This document shows positions 1 through 7,761 of a DNA stretch of 8,194 bases, one piece after another. Source of the DNA: Ramlibacter sp. Its GTDB lineage: Bacteria; Pseudomonadota; Gammaproteobacteria; Burkholderiales; Burkholderiaceae_C. Location of the stretch: contig JAMPXR010000101.1 of assembly GCA_023701085.1 (NCBI GenBank), positions 1 through 8,194 of the forward strand. Reading direction: 5' to 3'. How positions within the stretch are numbered: the stretch's first letter is position 1; every line of letters starts with the position of its first letter. Both the position numbers and the translations under genes were made by a program. Below the pieces are notes generated by a model, which was given only the letters and a program-made list of their open reading frames with translations, was not told where the DNA came from and did not search any database.

Positions 1-433
1 CGACGCGCTGGTCTGCGCCAGCGAGACCCTCAGCTACAAAGGGGGCTTCAAGGACTACCTCCAGACCGGCGTGGCCGGCGTGGTCAGGCTCGCCCTGAGC
101 TGGTGCGGCGGCCTGAGCGAAGCGCGCAAGATCGCCGGCATGGCCGACGCATGGCAGCTGCCGGTGGCGCCGCACGACTGCACCGGGCCGGTGGTGTGGG
201 CCGCCTCGACGCACCTGTCTCTGCATGCGCCCAATGCATTGGTCCAGGAGAGCGTGCGCGCGTTCTACACGGGCTGGTACAAGGAGCTGGTGACGCAGCT
301 GCCGCTGGTCAAGGACGGGATGATCACGCTCGGGGACCAGCCGGGCCTGGGCCTGGAGCTGCTGCCGGACCTGCACCGCCGGGCGGACGCCAGCGTGCGC
401 GTGACGGCGGCTGACGGCGGGTCGAACCCGTAG
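1..433 (+). CDS. Mandelate racemase/galactonate dehydratase-like enolase-superfamily protein, 3' part
   Basis: The 5' part lies outside the window. The frame is open from base 2 to TAG at 431-433, giving about 143 residues of the C-terminal barrel and capping region. Enolase-superfamily enzymes abstract a proton next to a carboxylate with Mg2+ help; mandelate-racemase subgroup members are mostly sugar-acid dehydratases or racemases. Visible marks are a Glu in CASETL (codon 23-25), the expected third metal ligand; SWCGGLSEARKIAGMA, a typical strand-turn-helix; the general-base His in VAPHDCTGP (codon 173-175); and the QE Glu (codon 248-250), expected near the substrate carboxylate. The Asp that normally partners this His sits five residues before the GG pair, and here it is Ala (codon 92-94). 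The substrate cannot be read; the nearest remembered pattern is galactonate-dehydratase-like proteins. Family membership is firm, catalytic competence less so. Confidence 0.88.
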   Translation, partial: DALVCASETLSYKGGFKDYLQTGVAGVVRLALSWCGGLSEARKIAGMADAWQLPVAPHDCTGPVVWAASTHLSLHAPNALVQESVRAFYTGWYKELVTQLPLVKDGMITLGDQPGLGLELLPDLHRRADASVRVTAADGGSNP

Positions 434-468
434 GGAGCCCGCGGCAGTCGCGGCTGCCGCCGCGTCCC
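433..468. terminator. Hairpin between convergent genes, possible bidirectional terminator
   Basis: The 36-nt gap between two converging stop codons holds a perfect 7-bp inverted repeat, GCGGCAG (441-447) and CTGCCGC (454-460), around a 6-nt loop. Outer bases GGGA (433-436) and TCCC (465-468) could extend it with mismatches. There is no T-run on either strand, so it is not a canonical intrinsic terminator. Its position between the enolase-superfamily gene and the hemerythrin gene makes a role in ending or protecting both transcripts plausible. Confidence 0.45.
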
Positions 469-469
469 G

Positions 470-1012
470 TCAGCCGACGGGCAGGTACAGGGGGTAGAGC
501 GCCTTCTCCTCGCGCTCGATGCGCTCGGCCAGCGCCCGGCCTATGGCCTGCAGCTCCTGGGCGAACGCCGCGCCTTTGAGAACCTCCTCGTCGACCGAAT
601 ACTTGTCCACGAAGGAAGTGACCACCCGGGCGATCTGGTGCATCTCGTGCTGGAAATCGCGCGCGAGCTGGGCCGAGGCCGGGTCCGACGCCTCCATGGC
701 ATGCTTGACGTAGAGGTAAAAGCGCGTGTTCTCGACGATCAGATGGTCGGTGAAGCGGGAGCGAAAGCGCCTGAGCGACTCCATGCACCCGGAAAAGTCG
801 AGGGCCCGGCACGCGCTATCGATGCCCTGGAAGATATGGACCAGGTCCTGGTGATCGTCCTTGAGCGAGTCGACCAGGGCGGGGTCGTAGCTCAGGGAAT
901 GGCCGGGGCGCAGCCGCGCCTCGCCGGTCGCGGCGGGCTGCGCCCTGGCGCCCGGGGACTCGCGCCGCGCGTCCTTCTTGCCCGCTCCAAACAGGGATTT
1001 CAGAATGCCCAT
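470..1012 (-). CDS. Hemerythrin HHE-domain protein
   Basis: A 180-residue soluble protein. Residues 1-40 are a basic, Ala/Pro-rich, probably disordered N-terminus. From about residue 43 it has the four-helix pattern of a bacterial hemerythrin-like domain, with candidate di-iron ligands H54 (DDHQD), H90 and E94 (DHLIVEN), H122 or H125 (FQHEMHQI) and E168/E169 near the end (EREEKALYP). Such domains bind O2 or NO, sense redox state or handle iron; which applies here cannot be told. No signal peptide or membrane segment is seen, so it is probably cytoplasmic. The ATG is supported by a strong Shine-Dalgarno sequence. It lies 109 nt downstream of the dehydrogenase gene on the same strand, so it could be the last gene of an rhlE-led operon or have its own promoter. 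The stop is TGA at 472-470. Confidence 0.87.
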   Translation of the reverse strand: MGILKSLFGAGKKDARRESPGARAQPAATGEARLRPGHSLSYDPALVDSLKDDHQDLVHIFQGIDSACRALDFSGCMESLRRFRSRFTDHLIVENTRFYLYVKHAMEASDPASAQLARDFQHEMHQIARVVTSFVDKYSVDEEVLKGAAFAQELQAIGRALAERIEREEKALYPLYLPVG

Positions 1013-1020
1013 CGTCGTCC

Positions 1021-1028
1021 ACCTCCTT
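1021..1028 (-). promoter_or_regulatory. Strong Shine-Dalgarno site of the hemerythrin gene
   Basis: Read on the minus strand this is AAGGAGGT, a near-perfect match to the 16S rRNA anti-SD, 8 nt before the ATG at 1012. It fixes the start of the hemerythrin gene and stands out because the other starts visible here lack a clear SD. Confidence 0.85.
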
Positions 1029-1037
1029 CTACCCAGT

Positions 1038-1047
1038 CCAGGCCTGG
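1038..1047. repeat. 10-bp perfect palindrome upstream of the hemerythrin gene
   Basis: CCAGGCCTGG is a perfect palindrome starting 26 bp upstream of the hemerythrin ATG, just behind its ribosome-binding site. It might be a small operator or a chance GC-rich palindrome. I see no convincing promoter or FNR/NsrR-like site near it in the 109-nt gap. A second small inverted repeat, CGGG-TTTT-CCCG, lies at 1095-1106 closer to the dehydrogenase stop. Confidence 0.3.
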
Positions 1048-1689
1048 GGCCTGCTTTTCAGACGATGATGCGCGGGAGGCCGACGACGGACGAGCGGGTT
1101 TTCCCGAGAAAGGCGGCGCGATCAGGCAGCGCGCAACTGCCCTGACAGCAAGATGCGCCGGCCGCGGGCTTCGCGCACGCTTCGCAGCAGCGCCCGCGCC
1201 ACCTGGTGCGCTTCGATCGGCAGGTAGTTGCCGGGGATGAGCGGGGCCAGCCATTTCGAGACCTTGAGGCCGATTTCCTCGCCGCGCCGCACGGGCTGGC
1301 CCAGCGCTTCGCGGTCGCCCACCAGCAGCGAGGGCCGCGCGATGACGAGCGTGTCGTACCCGAGCGCCGAAAGCGCGTCTTCCATTTCGCCCTTGACGCG
1401 GTTGTAGAAGACGCTGGAGCGGGCATTCGCCCCCATCGCGCTGACCACGCCCAGCCGCGAGGTGCCCGCCGCTTTAGCGGCCCGCGCGACCGCGAGCACG
1501 GCGTCGAAATCGACGGCGCGGAATGCGTCCTGGCTGCCGGCCGCCTTGATCGTCGTGCCCAGCGCGATGAAGGCCTCGTCCACGCGCGGTAGCGCGGGCA
1601 AGGCCTTGAAGTCGACGCGGTGCTGCGTCAGCCTGGGATGCCCCGAGGGCAGTTCGCGGCGGGCCAGGGTGTGCACCGCCGCCACCGAA

Positions 1690-3363
<1,674 letters not shown>

Positions 3364-3371
3364 TCAATAGT

Positions 3372-3387
3372 GCGCCATCCATGGCGC
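3372..3387 (-). promoter_or_regulatory. Hairpin just upstream of the rhlE start
   Basis: GCGCCAT (3372-3378) and ATGGCGC (3381-3387) form a perfect 7-bp inverted repeat with a 2-nt centre. It begins 8 nt before the rhlE ATG, where an SD would normally sit. In RNA it would fold as a stem of about 6 bp with a small loop and could limit ribosome access; as DNA it could be an operator. It belongs to the same leader as the hairpin at 3405-3419. Confidence 0.45.
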
Positions 3388-3404
3388 TTGGGAATCGGCC
3401 TGTA

Positions 3405-3419
3405 CGGTGCGACGCACCG
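3405..3419 (-). promoter_or_regulatory. Second leader hairpin of rhlE
   Basis: CGGTGC (3405-3410), loop GAC, and GCACCG (3414-3419) make a perfect 6-bp stem with a 3-nt loop. On the rhlE transcript it would lie about 42-56 nt before the start codon, 17 nt from the hairpin nearest the gene. Confidence 0.4.
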
Positions 3420-3489
3420 AGCCAGTCAAAGGCAGATGAGGTTCAAGGATCGGGAGCCGGCGGCCCTGCGAGAAGGCCTGCTTCGTCCC

Positions 3490-3502
3490 CAGCATGATGC
3501 TG
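3490..3502. repeat. 13-bp inverted repeat in the rhlE leader region
   Basis: CAGCAT (3490-3495), a single central base, and ATGCTG (3497-3502) form a near-palindrome about 28 bp downstream of the predicted rhlE start point. The one-base centre suits a dimeric DNA-binding site better than an RNA hairpin, but chance is possible. Confidence 0.3.
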
Positions 3503-3536
3503 AGGCTGCGGGCAACTGGAGTCCGCAGCAGCGCAT

Positions 3537-3542
3537 ATTGTC
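3537..3542 (-). promoter_or_regulatory. Candidate -10 element of the rhlE promoter
   Basis: On the minus strand this reads GACAAT within the context GCGACAATATGC, a 4/6 match to TATAAT. The same CGAYAAT pattern occurs before the DUF1631 gene and ettA. No good -35 is seen at 16-18 bp. It would place the start point near 3530 and give a leader of about 165 nt carrying three inverted repeats. Confidence 0.4.
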
Positions 3543-3743
3543 GCATGATTGGCCGATGGCTGCCGAGCCGGTCCGCGTGGCCGGGCTCGAGACTGCCGCC
3601 GCGCGCCGCATTTTGTCTCCAAATTGCCGCACCGTTACGCCCGCTTACACGCGCGTTCACGCGGCGCGGGCGTGCCGCGTGCCGCGCATTTACCGTGCGG
3701 CAAGCGCTTGATTTCCAGCGCGACCGTTACCCGGAAAAGCGCT

Positions 3744-3765
3744 GGTCCGGCACCGGGGCCGGACC
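3744..3765 (+). promoter_or_regulatory. Inverted repeat in the DUF1631 promoter, candidate operator
   Basis: GGTCCGG (3744-3750) and CCGGACC (3759-3765) are perfect 7-bp arms separated by 8 bp. The repeat fills the spacer and the expected -35 position and touches the candidate -10 at 3766. A dimeric regulator binding here would compete directly with RNA polymerase. No regulator gene is visible in the window. Confidence 0.45.
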
Positions 3766-3771
3766 GATAAT
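3766..3771 (+). promoter_or_regulatory. Candidate -10 element of the DUF1631 gene
   Basis: GATAAT in the context CCGATAATTTGG is a 5/6 match to TATAAT. It predicts a start point near 3777-3779, about 18 nt before the ATG at 3796. The region 17 bp upstream (TGGTCC) is a poor -35 and overlaps the inverted repeat. This placement argues against translation from the TTG at 3772. Confidence 0.55.
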
Positions 3772-3795
3772 TTGGTGTCCCCTTGCAACAAAACC

Positions 3796-5994
3796 ATGGC
3801 CAACCTGCTGAAGCTTCGACTCGGCGTTTCCGACGATCCCACCGCGCTCCAGCTGTCGCTCAACGATTGCCTGGAGGCGATGCTGCAACAAGCCGAGATG
3901 CTGATGACAGGGGTGCTCGACGGGCTGATGGCGGCCGCCGCATCGCCCAAGGCGCGCGGCGGCGTGCCGGGCCTGGACCAACCCGGCCGCAAACAGGCGA
4001 TCGCGGCGCTGGCAGAGCACCGGAAGGCCGTCTGCGCCTCCTATCGCAGCGAACTCACGCGCATCGTGTTCGAGGGCGGCGGCAAGGAGCAGACGCACAC
4101 CGAACTGCTGCGCTTCGAGGACCTGCGGCTGTTCGAGGAGGACCAGCTCGACCTGAGCATCGAGGTGGCGCGGGCCCAGCAGGAGGTTTCCCTGGCGGTG
4201 GACGACGCGCTGCCGCCACTGGACGCGCTGATCAGCACGCTGCTGGGCTGGCGCACCATCCAGCCTGGCCTCAACCCCTTGCGCCCGGAAAGCTTCGTGC
4301 GCGCGCTGCAGTCCTGCCTGGCCGAGCATGTCCCCGACGCGACCGTCCGTGAGGCCCTGATCGTCCCGGCGGCCGGGCTGCTCGGCACCAACTTGCGAAA
4401 GCTGTATCGAGAGCTGTCGGATCTGCTGCGTTCGTGCGGCGTGGAGCCTGCCGTTCCCCTCGGCGGCCGGGTGCACAAGGGCGGCGGCGCCAGCGGGGTG
4501 CCGGTGGCCGATTCGGTGTCCAAGACCCTGTTGACGCTGGACCGGCTGCGCAAGCTGCTGGCGGGCGATTTCGATCCCCAGTCGCCGCGCAAGGAATTCC
4601 TCCACACCGTGCCCGCCTCGATGGCCATGCTGCAGGAAATGAATCAGGTGGACGCGCTGGTGCACAAGCTGGAGCAGCGGCCGCGCCCGCCGGCCCCCAC
4701 GCCCGCGCCGGACATGCTGGCGCCGGCCGCCGCGCACGAAGCCGCGCCCCGGCTCGGCCTGCAGCTGGGCGAGGAGGTGGTGCGCCTGATGTTCGACAAC
4801 CTGGCGCAGGATCAGCGCCTGCTGCCCGAGTTCAAACGCCACCTCAGGGCGATCGAGCCCGCGGTGCTGGCCCTGGCGCAGCAGGACTCGCGTTTCTTCA
4901 GCGACCGCACGCATCCGGCGCGGCAGTTCCTCGACCGCATCACGCAGCGCAGCCTGGCGTTCGCATCCGACCGGGACGCGGGTTACCGGCGCTTCATGAC
5001 GACGGTCGAAGTCGCCGTGCACAGACTGGAAGGCAAGGCGGTGGACGCGGACACCTTCGGCGAGCTGATGGACCAGCTGCACGAAAGCTGGGTGGATCAC
5101 GACCAGGAGGTGCGCCAGCGCCGCGAGGACGCGGCGCGCGCCCTGTTGCACGCCGAGCAGCGCAACCTGCTGGCGCAAAAGCTCGCGGCCGAATTCGGCC
5201 AGGCGCTGGAAGGCCTGGAAGTGGCCGATTTCGTCGGCGATTTCCTCAAGGGCTCCTGGGCCCAGGTGGTCGCAGAGGCGCAGCTGAGCTGCGCGGACGG
5301 ATCCGACGACCCCTATGGCTACCGCGCGATGGTCGAGGACATGATCTGGAGCGTGCAGAAGAGCACGGCCACGCGCGGTCGCGCCCGCAGGCTGGTACAG
5401 ATGATTCCGGGCTTGCTCACCAAGCTGCGCGAGGGCCTGGACCGGATCGAATACCCGCCGGAACTGACGGCCCGGTTCTTCAACAACCTCATCACCATCC
5501 ACCGGGCCGCGGTGCTCGAAGGCCGCGATGCCGTCAGCAAGGCGGCGGCCGACGCGGTCGAGGCGCAGGAGTCGACGTTCAGCGAGGGCGCCGAGGAAGA
5601 CTCGCCGCTGTGGCTGGACAGCCGGGAAGCCGCCGAGTCCGGCTTCGTCGAGGAAGAGGAGCTCTCGGCCGAGAACGCGGCCAGTCCCGAAGCGATGGTT
5701 GCGGAGGGCGCCCCGGGACCGGCGTCGGCCGGCGACATGCGCACCGGTACCTGGGTCGAGCTCATGGTCAAGGGCGAGTGGGTGCGCGCGCAGCTCACCT
5801 GGGCCAGCCCGCACGCCACCCTGTTCATGTTCACTTCGCTGTCCGGGTCGGCGCATTCGATGTCGCGCCGCACGCTGGACCGGCTGCGCGCACAGGGCCG
5901 CATCAAGGTGGTGGCCGAGCGCAACGTGGTCGACGAGGCGCTGGATCAGGTCGCGAAAGCGGCGCTGAAGAACAGCCTGGACGGCACCGAATAG
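3796..5994 (+). CDS. DUF1631 family protein of unknown function
   Basis: A 732-residue, mainly helical soluble protein recognised as DUF1631 by its overall plan; the function is unknown. Residues 1-60 are helical (LKLRLGVSDD, then CLEAMLQQAEML). A Pro/Ala-rich linker lies at about 295-320. A second helical block follows, with a likely coiled segment near DHDQEVRQRREDAARALLHAEQ. The motif IEYPPELTARFFNNL precedes an acidic linker (about 595-640, with EEEEL). The last 80 residues, from GTWVELMVKGEWVRAQLTW, look like a small beta domain (a PilZ-like shape is a guess), ending in a helix. No signal peptide or transmembrane segment is seen. The ATG at 3796 is preferred over an in-frame TTG at 3772, which would fall upstream of the predicted transcript start. 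There is no SD. The gene ends 92 nt before ettA on the same strand, but ettA seems to have its own promoter. Confidence 0.88.
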   Translation: MANLLKLRLGVSDDPTALQLSLNDCLEAMLQQAEMLMTGVLDGLMAAAASPKARGGVPGLDQPGRKQAIAALAEHRKAVCASYRSELTRIVFEGGGKEQTHTELLRFEDLRLFEEDQLDLSIEVARAQQEVSLAVDDALPPLDALISTLLGWRTIQPGLNPLRPESFVRALQSCLAEHVPDATVREALIVPAAGLLGTNLRKLYRELSDLLRSCGVEPAVPLGGRVHKGGGASGVPVADSVSKTLLTLDRLRKLLAGDFDPQSPRKEFLHTVPASMAMLQEMNQVDALVHKLEQRPRPPAPTPAPDMLAPAAAHEAAPRLGLQLGEEVVRLMFDNLAQDQRLLPEFKRHLRAIEPAVLALAQQDSRFFSDRTHPARQFLDRITQRSLAFASDRDAGYRRFMTTVEVAVHRLEGKAVDADTFGELMDQLHESWVDHDQEVRQRREDAARALLHAEQRNLLAQKLAAEFGQALEGLEVADFVGDFLKGSWAQVVAEAQLSCADGSDDPYGYRAMVEDMIWSVQKSTATRGRARRLVQMIPGLLTKLREGLDRIEYPPELTARFFNNLITIHRAAVLEGRDAVSKAAADAVEAQESTFSEGAEEDSPLWLDSREAAESGFVEEEELSAENAASPEAMVAEGAPGPASAGDMRTGTWVELMVKGEWVRAQLTWASPHATLFMFTSLSGSAHSMSRRTLDRLRAQGRIKVVAERNVVDEALDQVAKAALKNSLDGTE

Positions 5995-6007
5995 ACGCGA
6001 CAGCCAC

Positions 6008-6022
6008 CCGGCGCACAGCCGG
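6008..6022 (+). terminator. Hairpin after the DUF1631 gene, weak terminator candidate
   Basis: CCGGC (6008-6012), loop GCACA, and GCCGG (6018-6022) form a 5-bp GC stem starting 14 nt after the stop codon. No T-run follows, so termination would be weak or factor-dependent, and some read-through into ettA is likely. Confidence 0.3.
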
Positions 6023-6050
6023 TGCGTGCCGTCGTGGCTTGCCGCGCGGC

Positions 6051-6056
6051 GATAAT
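6051..6056 (+). promoter_or_regulatory. Candidate -10 element of ettA
   Basis: GATAAT in GCGATAATGGCGG is a 5/6 match to TATAAT and would start transcription near 6062-6064, about 24 nt before the ettA ATG. No clear -35 is seen. A perfect inverted repeat, GCGGGT (6058-6063), loop TTC, ACCCGC (6067-6072), overlaps the predicted start point and could influence initiation or leader folding. Confidence 0.5.
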
Positions 6057-6086
6057 GGCGGGTTTCACCCGCAACTCCCCAGCGCC

Positions 6087-7748
6087 ATGGCCCAGTACGT
6101 CTTCACCATGAACCGCCTCGGCAAGATCGTGCCGCCGAAGCGCCACATCCTCAAGGACATCTCGCTGTCCTTCTTTCCCGGCGCCAAGATCGGCGTCCTT
6201 GGCCTGAACGGCTCGGGCAAGTCCACGCTGCTGCGCATCATGGCGGGCGTGGACAAGGAGTTCGAAGGCGAGGCCACGCCGATGCAGGGCCTGAGCATCG
6301 GCTACCTGCCGCAGGAGCCCCTGCTCGATCCGCAGCACAGCGTGCGCGAAAGCGTCGAGGAGGCGATGGGGGAGGTGCTGGCCGCCAAGGCCAAGCTCGA
6401 GGAGGTCTACGCGGCCTATGCCGAGCCCGATGCGGATTTCGATGCGCTGGCCGCCGAGCAGGCGCGCCTGGAAGCGATCATCGCCACGTCGGGGACGGAT
6501 TCCGAGCACCAGCTCGAGATCGCCGCCGACGCGCTGCGCCTGCCGCCATGGGAAGCGCAGATCGGCGTGCTCTCGGGGGGCGAGAAGCGCCGCGTCGCGC
6601 TGTGCCGGCTGCTGCTGTCCAAGCCGGACATGCTGCTGCTGGACGAGCCCACCAACCACCTGGACGCCGAGAGCGTCGAATGGCTCGAAGTGTTCCTCAA
6701 GCGCTTCCCGGGCACGGTGGTGGCGATCACCCACGACCGCTACTTCCTGGACAACGCCGCCGAGTGGATCCTGGAACTGGACCGCGGCGCGGGCATTCCC
6801 TGGAAGGGCAACTACAGCAGTTGGCTGGAGCAGAAGGAAGCCCGGCTGGAAGCCGAGCAGAAGTCCGAAGATGCGCACATGAAGGCCATGAAAAAGGAGC
6901 TGGAGTGGGCGCGCCAGAACCCCAAGGCGCGGCAGGCCAAGAGCAAGGCGCGCCTGGCCCGCTTCGAGGAGCTGTCCGACTACGAATACCAGAGGCGCAA
7001 CGAGACGCAGGAAATCTTCATCCCGGTGGCGGAGCGCCTGGGCAACGAGGTGATCGAGTTCAGCAACGTCTCGAAATCGTTCGGCGACCGGCTGCTGATG
7101 GACAACCTCAGCTTCAAGGTGCCCGCCGGCGCCATCGTCGGCATCATCGGCCCCAACGGCGCGGGCAAGTCCACGCTCTTCAAGCTGATCAACGGCAAGG
7201 AAACGCCGGACAGCGGCGAGGTGAAGATCGGATCCACCGTGAAGATGGCGTTCGTCGACCAGTCGCGCGACGACCTCGCCAACGACAAGACCGTGTGGGA
7301 AGACATCTCGGGCGGGCTGGACATCATCACGGTGGGCAAGTTCCAGATGCCCAGCCGCGCCTATGCCGGGCGCTTCAACTTCAACGGCGGCGACCAGCAG
7401 AAGAAGGTGGGGCTGCTGTCGGGCGGCGAGCGCGGCCGGCTGCACCTGGCCAAGACGCTGGCCACCGGCGGCAACGTCCTCATGCTGGACGAGCCCTCCA
7501 ACGACCTGGACGTGGAAACGCTACGGGCCCTGGAGGACGCGCTGCTGGAATTCGCCGGCAGCGTCATGGTGATCAGCCACGACCGCTGGTTCCTGGACCG
7601 CATCGCCACCCATATCCTGGCCGCCGAGGGCGACAGCCAGTGGACCTTCTTCAACGGCAACTACCAGGAGTACGAGGCCGACAAGGTCCGGCGCCTGGGT
7701 GAAGAGGGCGCCCGGCCGCACCGGATGCGCTTCAAGGCGCTGAAGTAG
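6087..7748 (+). CDS. ettA: Energy-dependent translational throttle protein EttA (ABC-F ATPase)
   Basis: A 553-residue cytoplasmic ABC-F protein with two ATPase domains and no membrane part. EttA binds the ribosomal E site and gates entry of the 70S initiation complex into elongation according to the ATP/ADP ratio. Domain 1: Walker A GLNGSGKST (39-47), an arm insert at about 95-140, signature LSGGE (162-166), Walker B end DEPTNHLD (186-193) with catalytic E187. The P-site tRNA-interaction linker, rich in Lys/Glu/Arg, lies at about 245-310. Domain 2: GPNGAGKST (355-363), LSGGE (444-448), DEPSNDLD (468-475) with E469. The C-terminus, GNYQEYEADKVRRLGEEG then a basic end, is EttA-typical and separates it from Uup and YheS. 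The frame is open far upstream, but homology starts at MAQYVFTMNRLGK, so the ATG at 6087 is the start. No SD is visible. Confidence 0.97.
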   Translation: MAQYVFTMNRLGKIVPPKRHILKDISLSFFPGAKIGVLGLNGSGKSTLLRIMAGVDKEFEGEATPMQGLSIGYLPQEPLLDPQHSVRESVEEAMGEVLAAKAKLEEVYAAYAEPDADFDALAAEQARLEAIIATSGTDSEHQLEIAADALRLPPWEAQIGVLSGGEKRRVALCRLLLSKPDMLLLDEPTNHLDAESVEWLEVFLKRFPGTVVAITHDRYFLDNAAEWILELDRGAGIPWKGNYSSWLEQKEARLEAEQKSEDAHMKAMKKELEWARQNPKARQAKSKARLARFEELSDYEYQRRNETQEIFIPVAERLGNEVIEFSNVSKSFGDRLLMDNLSFKVPAGAIVGIIGPNGAGKSTLFKLINGKETPDSGEVKIGSTVKMAFVDQSRDDLANDKTVWEDISGGLDIITVGKFQMPSRAYAGRFNFNGGDQQKKVGLLSGGERGRLHLAKTLATGGNVLMLDEPSNDLDVETLRALEDALLEFAGSVMVISHDRWFLDRIATHILAAEGDSQWTFFNGNYQEYEADKVRRLGEEGARPHRMRFKALK

Positions 7749-7761
7749 GCCCACCCCCGAA

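Larger units (their letters stand above)
3364..3795. promoter_or_regulatory. Divergent control region between rhlE and the DUF1631 gene
   Basis: About 430 bp with no convincing gene. A 98-codon minus-strand frame ending next to rhlE has no recognisable protein features. The rhlE side holds a candidate promoter and three inverted repeats. The DUF1631 side holds a candidate -10 with an inverted repeat directly upstream, and a further inverted repeat TGCCGC (3680-3685) / GCGGCA (3697-3702). The stretch 3605-3640 is less GC-rich than its surroundings. The organisation fits two divergent transcription units with separate promoters. Confidence 0.7.

Noticed and set aside
638..1240. Plus-strand frame across the hemerythrin and dehydrogenase 3' region
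   Set aside because: It runs through two genes on the opposite strand and an intergenic gap, and shows no domain.
3364..3660. A 98-codon minus-strand frame abutting the rhlE start as a protein gene
   Set aside because: There is no SD and no recognisable domain, and its start lies upstream of the candidate rhlE promoter. Only the shorter inner frame is kept as a low-interest idea.
3772..3795. TTG at 3772 as the start of the DUF1631 protein
   Set aside because: It falls immediately after the candidate -10, ahead of the predicted transcript start, and the extra eight residues are not protein-like. The ATG at 3796 is better.
3727..5856. A 709-codon open frame on the minus strand opposite the DUF1631 gene
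   Set aside because: It mirrors the codon-position GC bias of the sense gene, has low-complexity His/Gln/Arg/Gly/Leu-rich composition and shows no domain. The sense strand encodes a recognisable protein.
4434..6086. Upstream extension of the ettA frame that would give an 1104-residue protein
   Set aside because: The extension is an out-of-phase reading of the DUF1631 gene (Arg/Gly/Ala-rich), and EttA homology begins exactly at the ATG at 6087. It is not a fusion.
5946..7445. A 499-codon open frame on the minus strand opposite ettA
   Set aside because: It is the antisense shadow of a firmly identified gene, again with His/Leu/Val/Gln-rich non-protein-like composition.
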